Shown piece after piece: positions 9,104 through 17,644 of a DNA stretch of 45,352 nucleotides (its first letter is position 1; each line of letters opens with the position of its first letter). Source of the stretch: Spirirestis rafaelensis WJT71-NPBG6 (GTDB lineage Bacteria; Cyanobacteriota; Cyanobacteriia; Cyanobacteriales; Nostocaceae); contig JAHHID010000066.1 in NCBI GenBank assembly GCA_019359015.1, forward strand, positions 1-45,352, in the 5' to 3' direction. The translations under genes and the position numbers were made by a program. The notes beneath the pieces were generated by a model, which saw only the letters and a program-made list of their open reading frames with translations, did no database searches and had not been told where the DNA came from.

Positions 9104-9574
9104 ATTACATAATCAATAACTTAGATGAAAATTTTTCCTAAGTATTATTGAGTTCAATTAGTATAAATTTTAATGCCCAAATAATACAAAACTTAACCAA
9201 ATATTTTCTTGTCGGCAATGTTCATATTCGTCACACATTAGTACATATTTTGGGTGAATAGCTTTGCTGTGCAATTACCTTTTTTCGCAGACAAAAGGTA
9301 TTCAAGAAAAGGTTTTATGCTTTTCTAAATATTTTCATTTCCCTTCTTGTAAGTATTAAGTTAAATGTATCAGCATTTACGCTATACTTAATATCCTCAA
9401 TGGCGGAATTACGGATAAGATATTAGTATTTATTGCACGTAATTATTCAGTGTATTGCTAAATATAGCAATTTCAGTTAATATACTTTAGTTGATAAATT
9501 TGCATATTTTTTAAGTAATGTAACAGAAGTAAAACCTCTGCCTTTTACTCACAGCAGTTAATGCGATTACAACT

Positions 9575-9670
9575 GAGTAAAATCGGCTGAATCCTAGGCA
9601 AAGAAAGCCTTGGTGGGGGGAGAATGATGCCATATTAAATAAAAAAAGCACCGAAAATCATTCTCCAATG
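9575..9670 (+). other. Structured leader or small-RNA candidate upstream of the glycosyltransferase
   Basis: It holds two local stems: CCTAGGC with GCCTTGG (one mismatch) and GGAGAATGAT (9619-9628) with ATCATTCTCC (9657-9666). A run of seven A lies in the loop of the second. I could not match it to a riboswitch family I know. Confidence 0.35.
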
Positions 9671-9833
9671 CCTTAATTAAAAACAGATAAAATTTACGCG
9701 ATTTTCCACCATCAGGGCTTTCAATAGTAAACAAAAGGCATGGCATATTTGCCCAGATTTCGGGAAACTAATAGTTTCTTATGTGCAAATTTATTAAGCT
9801 GATATGCTTAAATTTACCTGAGGAAGGTGAGAC

Positions 9834-10856
9834 ATGAGAATTGCCCAAATTTCTCCTTTATGGGAGCGTGTTCCTCCCTTTCGCTACGGAGGTACTGAAC
9901 TAATTGTCAAGCTAGTCACAGATGAATTAGTTAGACGCGGTCATGAAGTTACTTTATTTGCCTCCGGTGACTCAATTACCACAGCAAACCTCTGCTCAGT
10001 CCATCCCCAAGCTTTGCGGCTCGACCCCAAAATTAAAGAGCCATCAATTTACGAGCAAATGATGCTTGCCGAAGTTTATCAACAAGCTGATCATTTCGAC
10101 ATTATTCACTCCCATGTAGGCTATCACGCCCTTAGTTATTGCAGTTTTGTGAAAACGCCCACCGTCCATACAATGCATGGCATTTTCACACCTGATAACG
10201 AAAAAATATTCCAAAAATTTTCTTGCCAACCTTTAATTAGCATAAGCGAGGCACAACGAGAACCCCGCTTAGGCTTAAACTACATCCATACCGTCTACAA
10301 CGGCATTGACACCGCCGTTTATCCGTTTTATCCCGAACCAACACAACCTGCATATCTTGCCTTCGTCGGGCGAATATCTCCCGAAAAAGGACCAGTCCAA
10401 GCGATAAAAGTAGCGCGTGCGGTTGGCTTACCTTTGAAAATGGCTGGCAAAATTGATGTTGTAGATAAAGATTTTTATACAGAACAAGTCGAGCCGTTAA
10501 TTGATGGCGAACAGATTCAGTACTTGGGTGAAATTTCCCACGAAGACAAAGCTCAACTGCTGGGTGGAGCGACAATCACTTTGTTCCCCATCAATTGGCG
10601 AGAGCCTTTTGGTTTAGTGATGATTGAATCAATGGCGACGGGTACACCGGTAATTGGTATGGGGTTAGGTTCAGTACCAGAAGTCATTGCTCACGGCAAA
10701 ACTGGTTTTGTCTGTAACTCTGTAGAAAAAATGATTGAAGTTCTTCCAGATGCGATGAAAATAGACCGCCATACTTGTCGGGAGTATGTTGTTAGCCGCT
10801 TTAGCGTTGAGTCTATGACCGATGAGTATGAAAAAGCTTACGCGATGGTGCTTTAA
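9834..10856 (+). CDS. Glycosyltransferase, GT4 family
   Basis: The 340-residue protein has the two-domain GT-B layout. The N-terminal domain starts with MRIAQISPLWERVPPFRYGG (acceptor side, glycine-rich GGTE), then FDIIHSHVGYH and VHTMHGIF. The C-terminal nucleotide-sugar domain shows AFVGRISPEKGP and the EX7E element EPFGLVMIE followed by GTPVIGMGLGSVPEVI. It should transfer a hexose from a nucleotide sugar to a small or lipid acceptor in the cytoplasm; the sugar and acceptor are not readable. It is slightly short for the family. The ATG follows a strong GAGGAAGGTGAG purine run. It stands alone, with no polysaccharide cluster nearby. Confidence 0.88.
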   Translation: MRIAQISPLWERVPPFRYGGTELIVKLVTDELVRRGHEVTLFASGDSITTANLCSVHPQALRLDPKIKEPSIYEQMMLAEVYQQADHFDIIHSHVGYHALSYCSFVKTPTVHTMHGIFTPDNEKIFQKFSCQPLISISEAQREPRLGLNYIHTVYNGIDTAVYPFYPEPTQPAYLAFVGRISPEKGPVQAIKVARAVGLPLKMAGKIDVVDKDFYTEQVEPLIDGEQIQYLGEISHEDKAQLLGGATITLFPINWREPFGLVMIESMATGTPVIGMGLGSVPEVIAHGKTGFVCNSVEKMIEVLPDAMKIDRHTCREYVVSRFSVESMTDEYEKAYAMVL

Positions 10857-11218
10857 AGGGGACAGGGGGATTTGAAGAGGGGAAAAGGGGAAAGTGTCGG
10901 GGATAAGAGGGGAAAAGCGGAGGCAGTGCGGTCTTCTCCCTTGGCGAAGCGCCTCTCTATGAGGGCGAAGGGGAGCAATTGCCGTCACCTGCCGTCATCT
11001 GCCGTGAAAGGAAAAAAGGAGTGCATGGTAAGAAATAAAATGCGCGAATTATTTTGAATCACTCTTTATTTTCTACACCTTTAACATGAGTCCCCTCCTG
11101 AAATTGCCCCATGCCCTATGCCCTTTGCCGGATCTTCTTTGTGAAGGAAAATTAGTTACCCATAAATGGTGTAGAAATGTATAGAATCTTTTAAAGATAT
11201 AAAATACATTCTTTTTAA
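10857..11218. repeat. Repeat-rich spacer after the glycosyltransferase
   Basis: It contains GGGGAAAAGGGG-type runs, copy 2 of the dispersed AGGCAGTGCGGTCT...CTGCCGTCA element (10918-11006) with its GCCGTCA motif repeated in tandem, and a GCCCCATGCCCTATGCCC run near 11105-11125. No gene was seen. Confidence 0.6.
10918..11006. repeat. Dispersed repeat, copy 2
   Basis: It shares AGGCAGTGCGGTCT and terminal CTGCCGTCA with copy 1 at 5880-5926, but has a different interior containing TTGGCGAAGCGCCTCTC. The CTGCCGTCA end is triplicated here. Confidence 0.6.
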
Positions 11219-11929
11219 ATGTACACATTTGTAGCTTCTTCCTCAATGCAACTGTCTAGACCAACTCAATGTCAGCCTTTGAAGATTGTCGCACTAGGAG
11301 ATAGCTTAGTTTACGGATTTGGCGATCCAGAAGGCGGAGGCTGGGTTGAACGATTGCGTCGGTCGTGGATGTCACCGGATAGTGCTGGTCATATTGTTTA
11401 TAATTTGGGAGTCCGAGGCGATCGCACTCAACAAGTAGCACAAAGACTAGAAATTGAATTTCGCCATCGGGGAGAATTGCGAAACCGCGTCCCCGATTTA
11501 ATTATTCTCTCAGTAGGAGTGAATGATTCAGCACGATTGGCGCGCCCTGATGGACGCAACTATACAGATTTTGCCGTATTTGAATCAGAAATCGCTTCTT
11601 TACTTCAACAAGCACAGCAACTGTGTCCCGTGTTGTTTGTTGGGATGGTGCCAGTCGATGAAGCCAAGATGCCATTTTTGGATTGTTTATATTACAATCA
11701 CGCCGATCAGTATCGCTACAAAGAAGCTACTCGCATCGCTTGCAATAAAAGACGGATTCCCTATCTTGATATTTTTGAGCGTTGGATGGCGCATGGTGAA
11801 GCTTGGAGGCGCAAACGTCTAAGTAAAGATGGACTTCACCCGAATACTCAAGGTTATGAAGCTTTATTAGAAGATGTAATGAATTGGGAAGCGATCGCCA
11901 CCTATAATTCCCAAACAATTGCCAGCTAA
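11219..11929 (+). CDS. SGNH/GDSL-family hydrolase
   Basis: The 236-residue protein carries the block I motif VALGDSLVYGFG with nucleophile Ser29, a block III-like SVGVNDSARL and the block V DGLHPNTQGY that supplies catalytic Asp and His. This is the serine esterase/lipase fold of the TesA and acyl-esterase type. No clear signal peptide is present (residues 1-20 are polar to mixed), so a cytoplasmic role is likely. The substrate is unknown; lysophospholipid, acyl-CoA and carbohydrate-ester cleavage are all possible. It is a single-gene unit. Confidence 0.88.
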   Translation: MYTFVASSSMQLSRPTQCQPLKIVALGDSLVYGFGDPEGGGWVERLRRSWMSPDSAGHIVYNLGVRGDRTQQVAQRLEIEFRHRGELRNRVPDLIILSVGVNDSARLARPDGRNYTDFAVFESEIASLLQQAQQLCPVLFVGMVPVDEAKMPFLDCLYYNHADQYRYKEATRIACNKRRIPYLDIFERWMAHGEAWRRKRLSKDGLHPNTQGYEALLEDVMNWEAIATYNSQTIAS

Positions 11930-12433
11930 CATCGTTTTTAATACCGAGTTTTAGGATAATGCCTTCGCCTTGGTCTCCCTTTCTCCCTCATAGAGACGTG
12001 CTTCGCCAAGAAAGAAGAAATAAATAAATGCTTTTCTTTGCTTCTCCTTGTTTGCTATACGTATCGTGGCAACTCTATATCGACACTCTTGAGCATTGAA
12101 GTGGCTCGACTTTGCGCTCTTGCGATCGCTTGTCTACCTAAATGGTAGTAATCACACGGAGAAAAGCATTTATTTTGATGATTCACTTTAAGTAAAAACT
12201 CAGATGTAAGCATTATTTTGCTGATAGGTATTGCCTATCTTTTTTATCTACGCATACTTGCGGAAAAGAGCAATATTCTTACTATTATTTTCAGCTTATA
12301 TAATCCAGTTGTCATAATAATTAACAATAAAATATTTTAATAATAAATCTTAGTTATCCTCAAATACATTGACATATTCAGCTGATTTAAAGAATCATCA
12401 AAGGGACATCGGCTAGTGGATGTAGAGGAAACT
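11930..12433. other. Intergenic region with a 154-bp inverted-repeat element
   Basis: No gene was seen. The left side holds a CATAGAGACGTGCTTCGCC fragment of a dispersed repeat, and the middle is bounded by a perfect 16-bp inverted repeat (12022-12175). A -10-like TATAAT at 12299-12304 could serve the antiporter gene. Confidence 0.55.
12022..12175. mobile_element. MITE-like element with 16-bp perfect terminal inverted repeats
   Basis: AAATAAATGCTTTTCT at 12022-12037 is perfectly repeated inverted at 12160-12175, enclosing about 122 bp of non-coding sequence with a HIP1 site and a small CTACC/GGTAG hairpin. No clear target duplication is visible, so the mobile nature is inferred. Confidence 0.4.
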
Positions 12434-14632
12434 ATGCATATTGACACAGTTATTCTCGTTTTGATTGAGGTGCTAATTGTGATTGGAATGTCACGCTTAA
12501 TAGGATTGGCATTCCGAGGGATTAAGCAACCCCTGGTAATTGGTGAGATTGTCGCCGGCATTATGCTTGAACCCTCATTATTTGGTTGGGTTGCTCCTAA
12601 TTTAGCCGCTACCCTGTTCCCACCTGAAACTGTTCCCTTTCTAGATGTGTTATCTCAGGTAGGACTGATATTTTTCATGTTCTTGATTGGGTTGGAGCTA
12701 AATCCTAGATATCTCAGCGGTAATTTAGAAATAGCAGTTTTGACTTCTCATGTGAGTATTTTAGTGCCGTTTTCACTGGGAACACTGCTAGCGCTTCTAC
12801 TTTATCCGTTGGTTTCTAATGCTAGCGTATCGTTTACCGCCTTTGCCCTATTTTTGGGGGCAGCGATGTCGATTACTGCTTTTCCGGTATTAGCGCGGAT
12901 TATTACCGAGAAAAATTTGCAGAAGACACGCTTAGGAACATTGGCGCTAACTTGCGCGGCAGTGGATGATGTGACAGCTTGGTGTTTGTTAGCAATAGCG
13001 ATCGCTGTTGCTAGAGAAGGTAGTATTGGTGGAGCTTGGCACACAATTATCGCCAGCGTACTGTATATCGGCTTTATGGTCACGGTAGGACGAACTTTTC
13101 TACAACGTCTTGCTATTTACTACCGTCGCACAAGACGCCTTAACCAATTACTTCTAGCTTTAATTTACATGGGAGTAGTTGCTTCTGCTGTGATTACCGA
13201 ACTAATCGGTATTCACTTGATTTTTGGAGCATTTTTGGTGGGGACGATAATGCCAAAGAATGCTGGTTTGGTGCGGGAAATAGCGGTAAAAACTGAAGAT
13301 TTTGTGTTGATATTTCTGCTACCAGTATTTTTCGCCTACAGTGGTCTGCGGACGCAAATCGGCTTAGTTAACCGCCCCGAATTGTGGTTATTATGTGCAT
13401 TAGTGCTATTTGTGGCGATCGTCGGAAAGTACCTAGGCACTTATGTAGCAGCTCGTTTCTCAGGAATTGAAAAACGCGAAGCTTCAGCACTCGGTTGGTT
13501 AATGAATACTCGCGGCTTAACCGAACTGATAGTATTAAATATTGGTTTATCGTTGGGAGTAATTACGCCCTTACTCTTCACCATGCTGGTGATTATGGCA
13601 TTAGTAACCACATTTATGACCTCGCCCCTGTTAGAGTGGACATACCCGAAACGGCTGATCGGACTAGATGTGGTTGAGTCAGAGGATGAACCAGAAGCGA
13701 GTAGAGAAATTATTGCGACTGGAGACTCTTACGGTCAAATATACCGGATTTTAGTACCAGTAGCGAATCCGAGTACACAAAAAGGTTTGGTACAGTTGGC
13801 AGTAGCGATCGCACTCAACAACCAACAACCTACGGCTGTTTATCCTCTCAGTTTAATTGAACTTTCAGAAGACTATGCTTTTGAGAGTACCCCAGTTGAG
13901 GCAAACCGATTAATCGAAGAACGGCGTCAGCAGCTAGAAGAATTAATTAATACCTTAGAGCCGCCGTCTACGCGCTCTTACGTACATCCGATAATTCGGA
14001 TATCCAGTAACGTTGCACGAGAGACAGCAGAGATAGCCGAACTCGAACCTGCTGATTTAATTTTAGTAGGATGGCATCGCCCAGCTTTTAGTAATAATCG
14101 CTTAGGCGGGAGAGTTGGTCAAATTCTGACTACTGCGCCGGTTGATGTAGCGGTATTCATAGACAGAGGCAAAGAGCGCTTAGAAAATTTGTTGGTGCCC
14201 TATTCTGCAAATATCCACGATGATTTAGCAGTGATACTTGCGTTGAGACTGCTAATAAATCGTGATACTTGCCTGTTAAAGATTTTACAGGTAGGGACTG
14301 AAAATCGCGTCAAAAATGAAATGAGCTACGAGTTGCACAAAATGATGGAGCAATTGCCTCAAAGTGTACGCGATCGCATTGACATTGAAACTATTGAAGC
14401 CTCCGAGCCAATCCAAGCGGTAGTCAAAGCCTCAGAAGGGGTAGACCTCACTATTGCAGGTACTAGCCGTGCTTGGGGTATTGAACGTCAAACCCTCGGA
14501 CGTTATACAGACGAACTAGCGATTCAGTGTCGTTCCTCACTGCTGATTACCCGTCGCTACAGTCAAGTTACCTCTCACTTAGCCTCAGTCCTTGCTGATG
14601 CTAACAGTCATCAGTCAGCACTCAGATTATAG
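12434..14632 (+). CDS. CPA2-type cation:proton antiporter with C-terminal USP-like region
   Basis: The first about 410 residues are a bundle of about 12 hydrophobic helices typical of KefB/NapA-type exchangers, with LIGLELNPRYLS, the FLGAAMSITAFPVLARI segment, TCAAVDDVTAWCLLAIA (paired Asp of the ion site) and LLPVFFAYSGLRTQIG. From about residue 430 a hydrophilic tail contains RILVPVANPSTQKGL and ENLLVPYS elements like tandem universal stress protein folds. It should exchange Na+ or K+ for protons at a membrane, with cytoplasmic regulation by the tail. I chose ATG 12434, preceded by GAGGAAACT; a GTG at 12416 would add six residues. Ion preference is not readable. Confidence 0.9.
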   Translation: MHIDTVILVLIEVLIVIGMSRLIGLAFRGIKQPLVIGEIVAGIMLEPSLFGWVAPNLAATLFPPETVPFLDVLSQVGLIFFMFLIGLELNPRYLSGNLEIAVLTSHVSILVPFSLGTLLALLLYPLVSNASVSFTAFALFLGAAMSITAFPVLARIITEKNLQKTRLGTLALTCAAVDDVTAWCLLAIAIAVAREGSIGGAWHTIIASVLYIGFMVTVGRTFLQRLAIYYRRTRRLNQLLLALIYMGVVASAVITELIGIHLIFGAFLVGTIMPKNAGLVREIAVKTEDFVLIFLLPVFFAYSGLRTQIGLVNRPELWLLCALVLFVAIVGKYLGTYVAARFSGIEKREASALGWLMNTRGLTELIVLNIGLSLGVITPLLFTMLVIMALVTTFMTSPLLEWTYPKRLIGLDVVESEDEPEASREIIATGDSYGQIYRILVPVANPSTQKGLVQLAVAIALNNQQPTAVYPLSLIELSEDYAFESTPVEANRLIEERRQQLEELINTLEPPSTRSYVHPIIRISSNVARETAEIAELEPADLILVGWHRPAFSNNRLGGRVGQILTTAPVDVAVFIDRGKERLENLLVPYSANIHDDLAVILALRLLINRDTCLLKILQVGTENRVKNEMSYELHKMMEQLPQSVRDRIDIETIEASEPIQAVVKASEGVDLTIAGTSRAWGIERQTLGRYTDELAIQCRSSLLITRRYSQVTSHLASVLADANSHQSALRL

Positions 14633-14763
14633 GGAGATGCGGGGATGGGGGACAAGGAGACTAAAAGACTAAAAGACAAAGAGACTAGGGGACAAGGAGA
14701 ATAATTCTTCTTTCTCCCCATCCCCCACTCCTCCACTCCCCCACTCCCTCACTCTCATTCCCC
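14633..14763. repeat. Low-complexity spacer
   Basis: GGGGA/GACAAGGAGACTAAAAGAC repeats on the left face CTCCCC/CCACTCC repeats on the right (14712-14755), a purine arm followed by its rough pyrimidine complement. No gene was seen. Confidence 0.6.
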
Positions 14764-15279
14764 ATGAAACATGTGAAATGCAAAACTTTAGCCTTTTATG
14801 GCTTGACAATTGTTTTAGTTTTGGTGTTGTTTAAAGCTGTGACCGCTTATGGAGAAAGTAATCTTAAGGCTCCTCCCGAAATAAGCGATCGCTATCATCT
14901 CATATTTACTGGCAATTTGCCCAATTGTGAAAAATTAGACGGCATGATATTAAATATTCAGCAATCAGGTATTTATATAAATGGGTCTTTGTTATCAGCA
15001 AAAACCAACGCCAACTTAACAGCTAGTCATCAAAACCCTTCGCTCACAGGTATTCTGACAAATCAACAGTTGAGTTTATCTGGAAAAGTTCCTCACTCAC
15101 TCCTTTGCCGTATCCCCAAAGCAAAAAAAGGCAGTTACACTCATCCTCAGAACTTAGTTACAATTCAACTTCAGATGTTTGATAGAAATAATCTTGCAGG
15201 TCAAATAACCGTGGAAGATATTCCTAAAATGATTAAATTTACAGCCACACAACAAACAAAAGACAAAGGACACAAATAA
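14764..15279 (+). CDS. Hypothetical exported protein upstream of AMIN gene
   Basis: The 171-residue protein has an N-terminal hydrophobic segment (about residues 11-29, LAFYGLTIVLVLVLFKAVTA) that fits a signal peptide or membrane anchor. The remainder is polar, with a beta-rich pattern and two Cys (PNCEKL and LLCRIP) that might form a disulfide. I do not recognise the family. Its stop overlaps the start of the AMIN gene (TAATG), so the two are translated together and probably act together in the cell envelope. ATG 14764 follows a C/T-rich repeat without a clear ribosome site. Confidence 0.75.
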   Translation: MKHVKCKTLAFYGLTIVLVLVLFKAVTAYGESNLKAPPEISDRYHLIFTGNLPNCEKLDGMILNIQQSGIYINGSLLSAKTNANLTASHQNPSLTGILTNQQLSLSGKVPHSLLCRIPKAKKGSYTHPQNLVTIQLQMFDRNNLAGQITVEDIPKMIKFTATQQTKDKGHK

Positions 15280-16373
15280 TGGATAAGGTGGTGAGGAGTA
15301 AGCAATTTTTTCGCTGGTGCAAGCAACTGTTTCAAGTAAGTTTCTTTGGCTTGTACGCAGCAATTTCTCTCGAAACTAATAGCAGTCTTGCAGCACCAGC
15401 AGCAAGTCTAGAAGATTGGCGCTTTTACCCAGAAGCTTTCCAACTAGAAATTAATCTCTCAGCAGGCACAACACCCCGCTACTTTTATCTTGCCCAACCC
15501 CCGCGCATGGTTGTAGATCTGCCTGATACCAAATTAGGCTACGTTCCCACTCTAGAAAATTATTCCGGAGCAGTTCAAAGAATTCGCGTTTCCCAATTAA
15601 ATGCAAGCGTAACTCGCATTGTCTTAGATTTAGCACCAGGGACTTCTTTAGATCCAAATCAAGTGCAACTGCAACCGATTTCCGCGCAAAATACCACTCG
15701 CTGGGTTTTACGTCCTCTAATTGCTGGGGGTACATCTTCTCAACAAGGAAACTATCCACCGCCTAGCAATTTACCACCAAGTAACTATAACTATCCACCG
15801 CCTAGCAACCTACCACCGAGCAATTTACCGCCAAGTAACTATAATTATCCACCGCCTAGCAACCTACCACCGAGCAATTTACCGCCAAGTAACTATAATT
15901 ATCCACCGCCTAGCAACCTACCACCGAGCAATTTACCGCCAAGTAACTATAATTATCCACCGCCTAGCAACCTACCACCGAGTAATTACAACTATCCACC
16001 TAGCAACCTACCACCGAGCAACTTACCATCGAGCAACTATAACTATCCACCCCCTAGCAACTTACCACCAAGTAACTTACCACCGAGTAATTACAACTAT
16101 CCACCACCTAGCAACCTACCACCAAGTAGCTCTAACAACTCACAGATACCCTTGGTAACAGTACCACCGCTAAACTCTAACAACCCTACTCAACAACCTG
16201 GTTCTGTTCTTCCTCCAGCGAGTTTCCCAAATCAGCCTGGTAATTTTAATACTGCTCCTCTTAGTGTCGGTGCGCCCGGTTTTCCTGTTCAAACCGTCCC
16301 TAACTATCCAGGCAATGTTCCTAATTCTGGGGTGTTTGAGTTTGGTCAACCCTTCCCCAACTCCAATAGGTAA
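15279..16373 (+). CDS. AMIN-domain envelope protein with Pro/Ser/Asn repeat region
   Basis: The 364-residue protein has a signal peptide ending near SSLAAPA. Residues 43-145 form an AMIN domain (WRFYPEAFQLEINL, PRMVVDLPDTKLG, VQRIRVSQLN, TRIVLDLAPG). AMIN domains localise proteins to peptidoglycan, septa or pilus secretins. Residues about 155-285 are a tandem Pro/Ser/Asn/Tyr array with an 18-residue unit (SNYNYPPPSNLPPSNLPP), probably an extended wall-spanning stalk. No amidase or secretin domain follows, which is unusual for AMIN proteins but common among cyanobacterial paralogues. It overlaps the preceding gene by one base and is followed by a good terminator. Confidence 0.85.
   Translation: MDKVVRSKQFFRWCKQLFQVSFFGLYAAISLETNSSLAAPAASLEDWRFYPEAFQLEINLSAGTTPRYFYLAQPPRMVVDLPDTKLGYVPTLENYSGAVQRIRVSQLNASVTRIVLDLAPGTSLDPNQVQLQPISAQNTTRWVLRPLIAGGTSSQQGNYPPPSNLPPSNYNYPPPSNLPPSNLPPSNYNYPPPSNLPPSNLPPSNYNYPPPSNLPPSNLPPSNYNYPPPSNLPPSNYNYPPSNLPPSNLPSSNYNYPPPSNLPPSNLPPSNYNYPPPSNLPPSSSNNSQIPLVTVPPLNSNNPTQQPGSVLPPASFPNQPGNFNTAPLSVGAPGFPVQTVPNYPGNVPNSGVFEFGQPFPNSNR
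15748..16131 (+). repeat. 54-nt tandem repeats in the AMIN gene
   Basis: About six copies of a 54-nt unit, some deleted by 18 or 21 nt, encode the SNYNYPPPSNLPPSNLPP array. Several neighbouring copies are identical, so copy number probably varies between strains. Confidence 0.88.
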
Positions 16374-16448
16374 TACCGTTTCTCTGTGAAGATGCGTTTA
16401 ATTAGCCCACGCAGGTGGAGAGAAGTTTGAGCGGAGGTTTCCTCCCAT

Positions 16449-16471
16449 CAAAGCTTCGGAGCTTTGTTTTT
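16449..16471 (+). terminator. Rho-independent terminator after the AMIN gene
   Basis: CAAAGCT (16449-16455) and AGCTTTG (16460-16466) form a perfect stem around a TCGG tetraloop, followed by TTTTT (16467-16471). Confidence 0.8.
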
Positions 16472-16525
16472 ATAGCTCCACCCTTCTAGGGTGAGAGATA
16501 ATTAAGCGCTTCCTTCTTTTTGTTT

Positions 16526-17065
16526 TTAGAATCTGTCCGTTTCCTGTGGCTGTGAAATTGCTCCTGGTTGATTGATAAAGAAGTTTTGAGCAGCTTCGTT
16601 TTGGTAAATACACCTGATATCAGGTTTTTCACTCTCCAAATTGCCCGTAAAGCCAAAAGTGTTCAGGCGATTTTTGCATTCATTTACCTGCTGCGATGAT
16701 ATGAGCTTTCGTTGCTCTAAAATTGCCCAGTTATTTTGGCGGATAACGCATCCAGGACGCATACTCGGTTGAGCAACGTAGACATTAAACGGGTTGAGAG
16801 TCACGAAAAGTCTAGCGTCCATCACCATCGCGCTAGCTCCATACTGCACACAAATCTCAGGGTTCGGTGCTCTAGTGTCAATAAATTCGCGGGAAGCCAC
16901 GTTTGATGGAGTCAATGTGGTTGTAGAGCTAAAAGCAATACCAATCCCAATTCCCAAAATAAACACCCCCGCTAAAATCGCCATAGTGGTGAAATTAAAC
17001 GCAGGAGATTGAATACCAGGGGGTCTAGAATCGGTAACTGTTCTACCAGTAGATTTACGTCTCAT
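16526..17065 (-). CDS. DUF3172 membrane protein
   Basis: The 179-residue protein has a polar basic N-terminus, one membrane helix at about 27-46 (TMAILAGVFILGIGIGIAFS) and a C-terminal domain with three conserved cysteines (PEICVQYG, RPGCVIRQNNW and NECKNRLN) plus a fourth in DIRCIYQN. This matches the cyanobacteria-plus-plastid DUF3172 family, of unknown function; a thylakoid or plasma-membrane location is likely. It is convergent with the AMIN gene and faces the terminator at 16449-16471. The final 15 residues are Gln-rich and probably disordered. Confidence 0.85.
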   Translation of the reverse strand: MRRKSTGRTVTDSRPPGIQSPAFNFTTMAILAGVFILGIGIGIAFSSTTTLTPSNVASREFIDTRAPNPEICVQYGASAMVMDARLFVTLNPFNVYVAQPSMRPGCVIRQNNWAILEQRKLISSQQVNECKNRLNTFGFTGNLESEKPDIRCIYQNEAAQNFFINQPGAISQPQETDRF

Positions 17066-17403
17066 TGTTGCTTAATCAACTTCACGCCTTAAATAGCCGG
17101 GAGTAGTTCAACGGTTCTCCCTCTTTAAGTATGACGAGTCTTTACTAAAATTGGTCAACAGTCAATAGTCAATTGTTGCTGTTGCTGAATTCAGGGCGTG
17201 AAATTGATTTTGCGTGATTTCAAAACCTTTGTAGAGACGTTGCACATGCTTCGTTTCTACACCAAAATTCATATTTTTAGCTATTTCTGGGTTGGTATTG
17301 ACTGATTTGTTTTTTTCTATTGAAAGTTTCCGTACTACTACTGAATAATAGTAATGTAGTGTCATGCAATTTCTAGTCTAGAACTAAAAAATAGTTGTCT
17401 GCC

Positions 17404-17595
17404 ATGACCAAACCTCAAATTGCCGTCAGAATTCCCCCCTATCTTCTAGAAAAGCTTAACAATTACGCTCAACAGACTGGCACATCTAAAACCGAGGTAG
17501 TAGTTGGTGCTTTAGCGCAGTATCTGGGATGCGTTGAAAATTTACCATTGAACCAAAAAGTTGCCGAACTAAAAGCCAGAACTGCGGTGCTGTAA
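17404..17595 (+). CDS. Ribbon-helix-helix DNA-binding protein
   Basis: The 63-residue protein has a CopG/Arc-type layout: a beta strand KPQIAVRIP, helix YLLEKLNNYAQQ, turn GTSKTEVVVGALAQYL. It probably binds DNA as a dimer. I chose ATG 17404; a TTG at 17395 would add three residues. It lies 49 nt before the Pepco-like and caspase genes on the same strand, so it may regulate them. It could also be the antitoxin of an absent toxin. Either role is inference from position. Confidence 0.75.
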   Translation: MTKPQIAVRIPPYLLEKLNNYAQQTGTSKTEVVVGALAQYLGCVENLPLNQKVAELKARTAVL

Positions 17596-17644
17596 GCTTT
17601 AGTAAAAGCCAGTTAAATTAGGAATAATTTAAATAATTAAATTT

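Larger units (their letters stand above)
8750..9833. other. 1.1-kb gene-free region before the glycosyltransferase
   Basis: The region is AT-rich with no credible coding frame on either strand. It lies between divergently transcribed genes and should hold both promoters. It contains a 13-bp perfect hairpin (9072-9103) and a structured GC-richer block (9575-9670) listed separately. The size is generous for promoters alone, so an unannotated small RNA is possible. Confidence 0.6.

Noticed and set aside
9575-9670. c-di-AMP (ydaO) riboswitch
   Set aside because: The GGTGAATC-like word is not followed by the conserved GUCAGCUAAC 3' part.
15721-16158. A second long open frame rich in HRLATYHR over the AMIN repeat region
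   Set aside because: It is a shifted reading of the 54-nt repeats; the AMIN frame has a signal peptide and a conserved domain.
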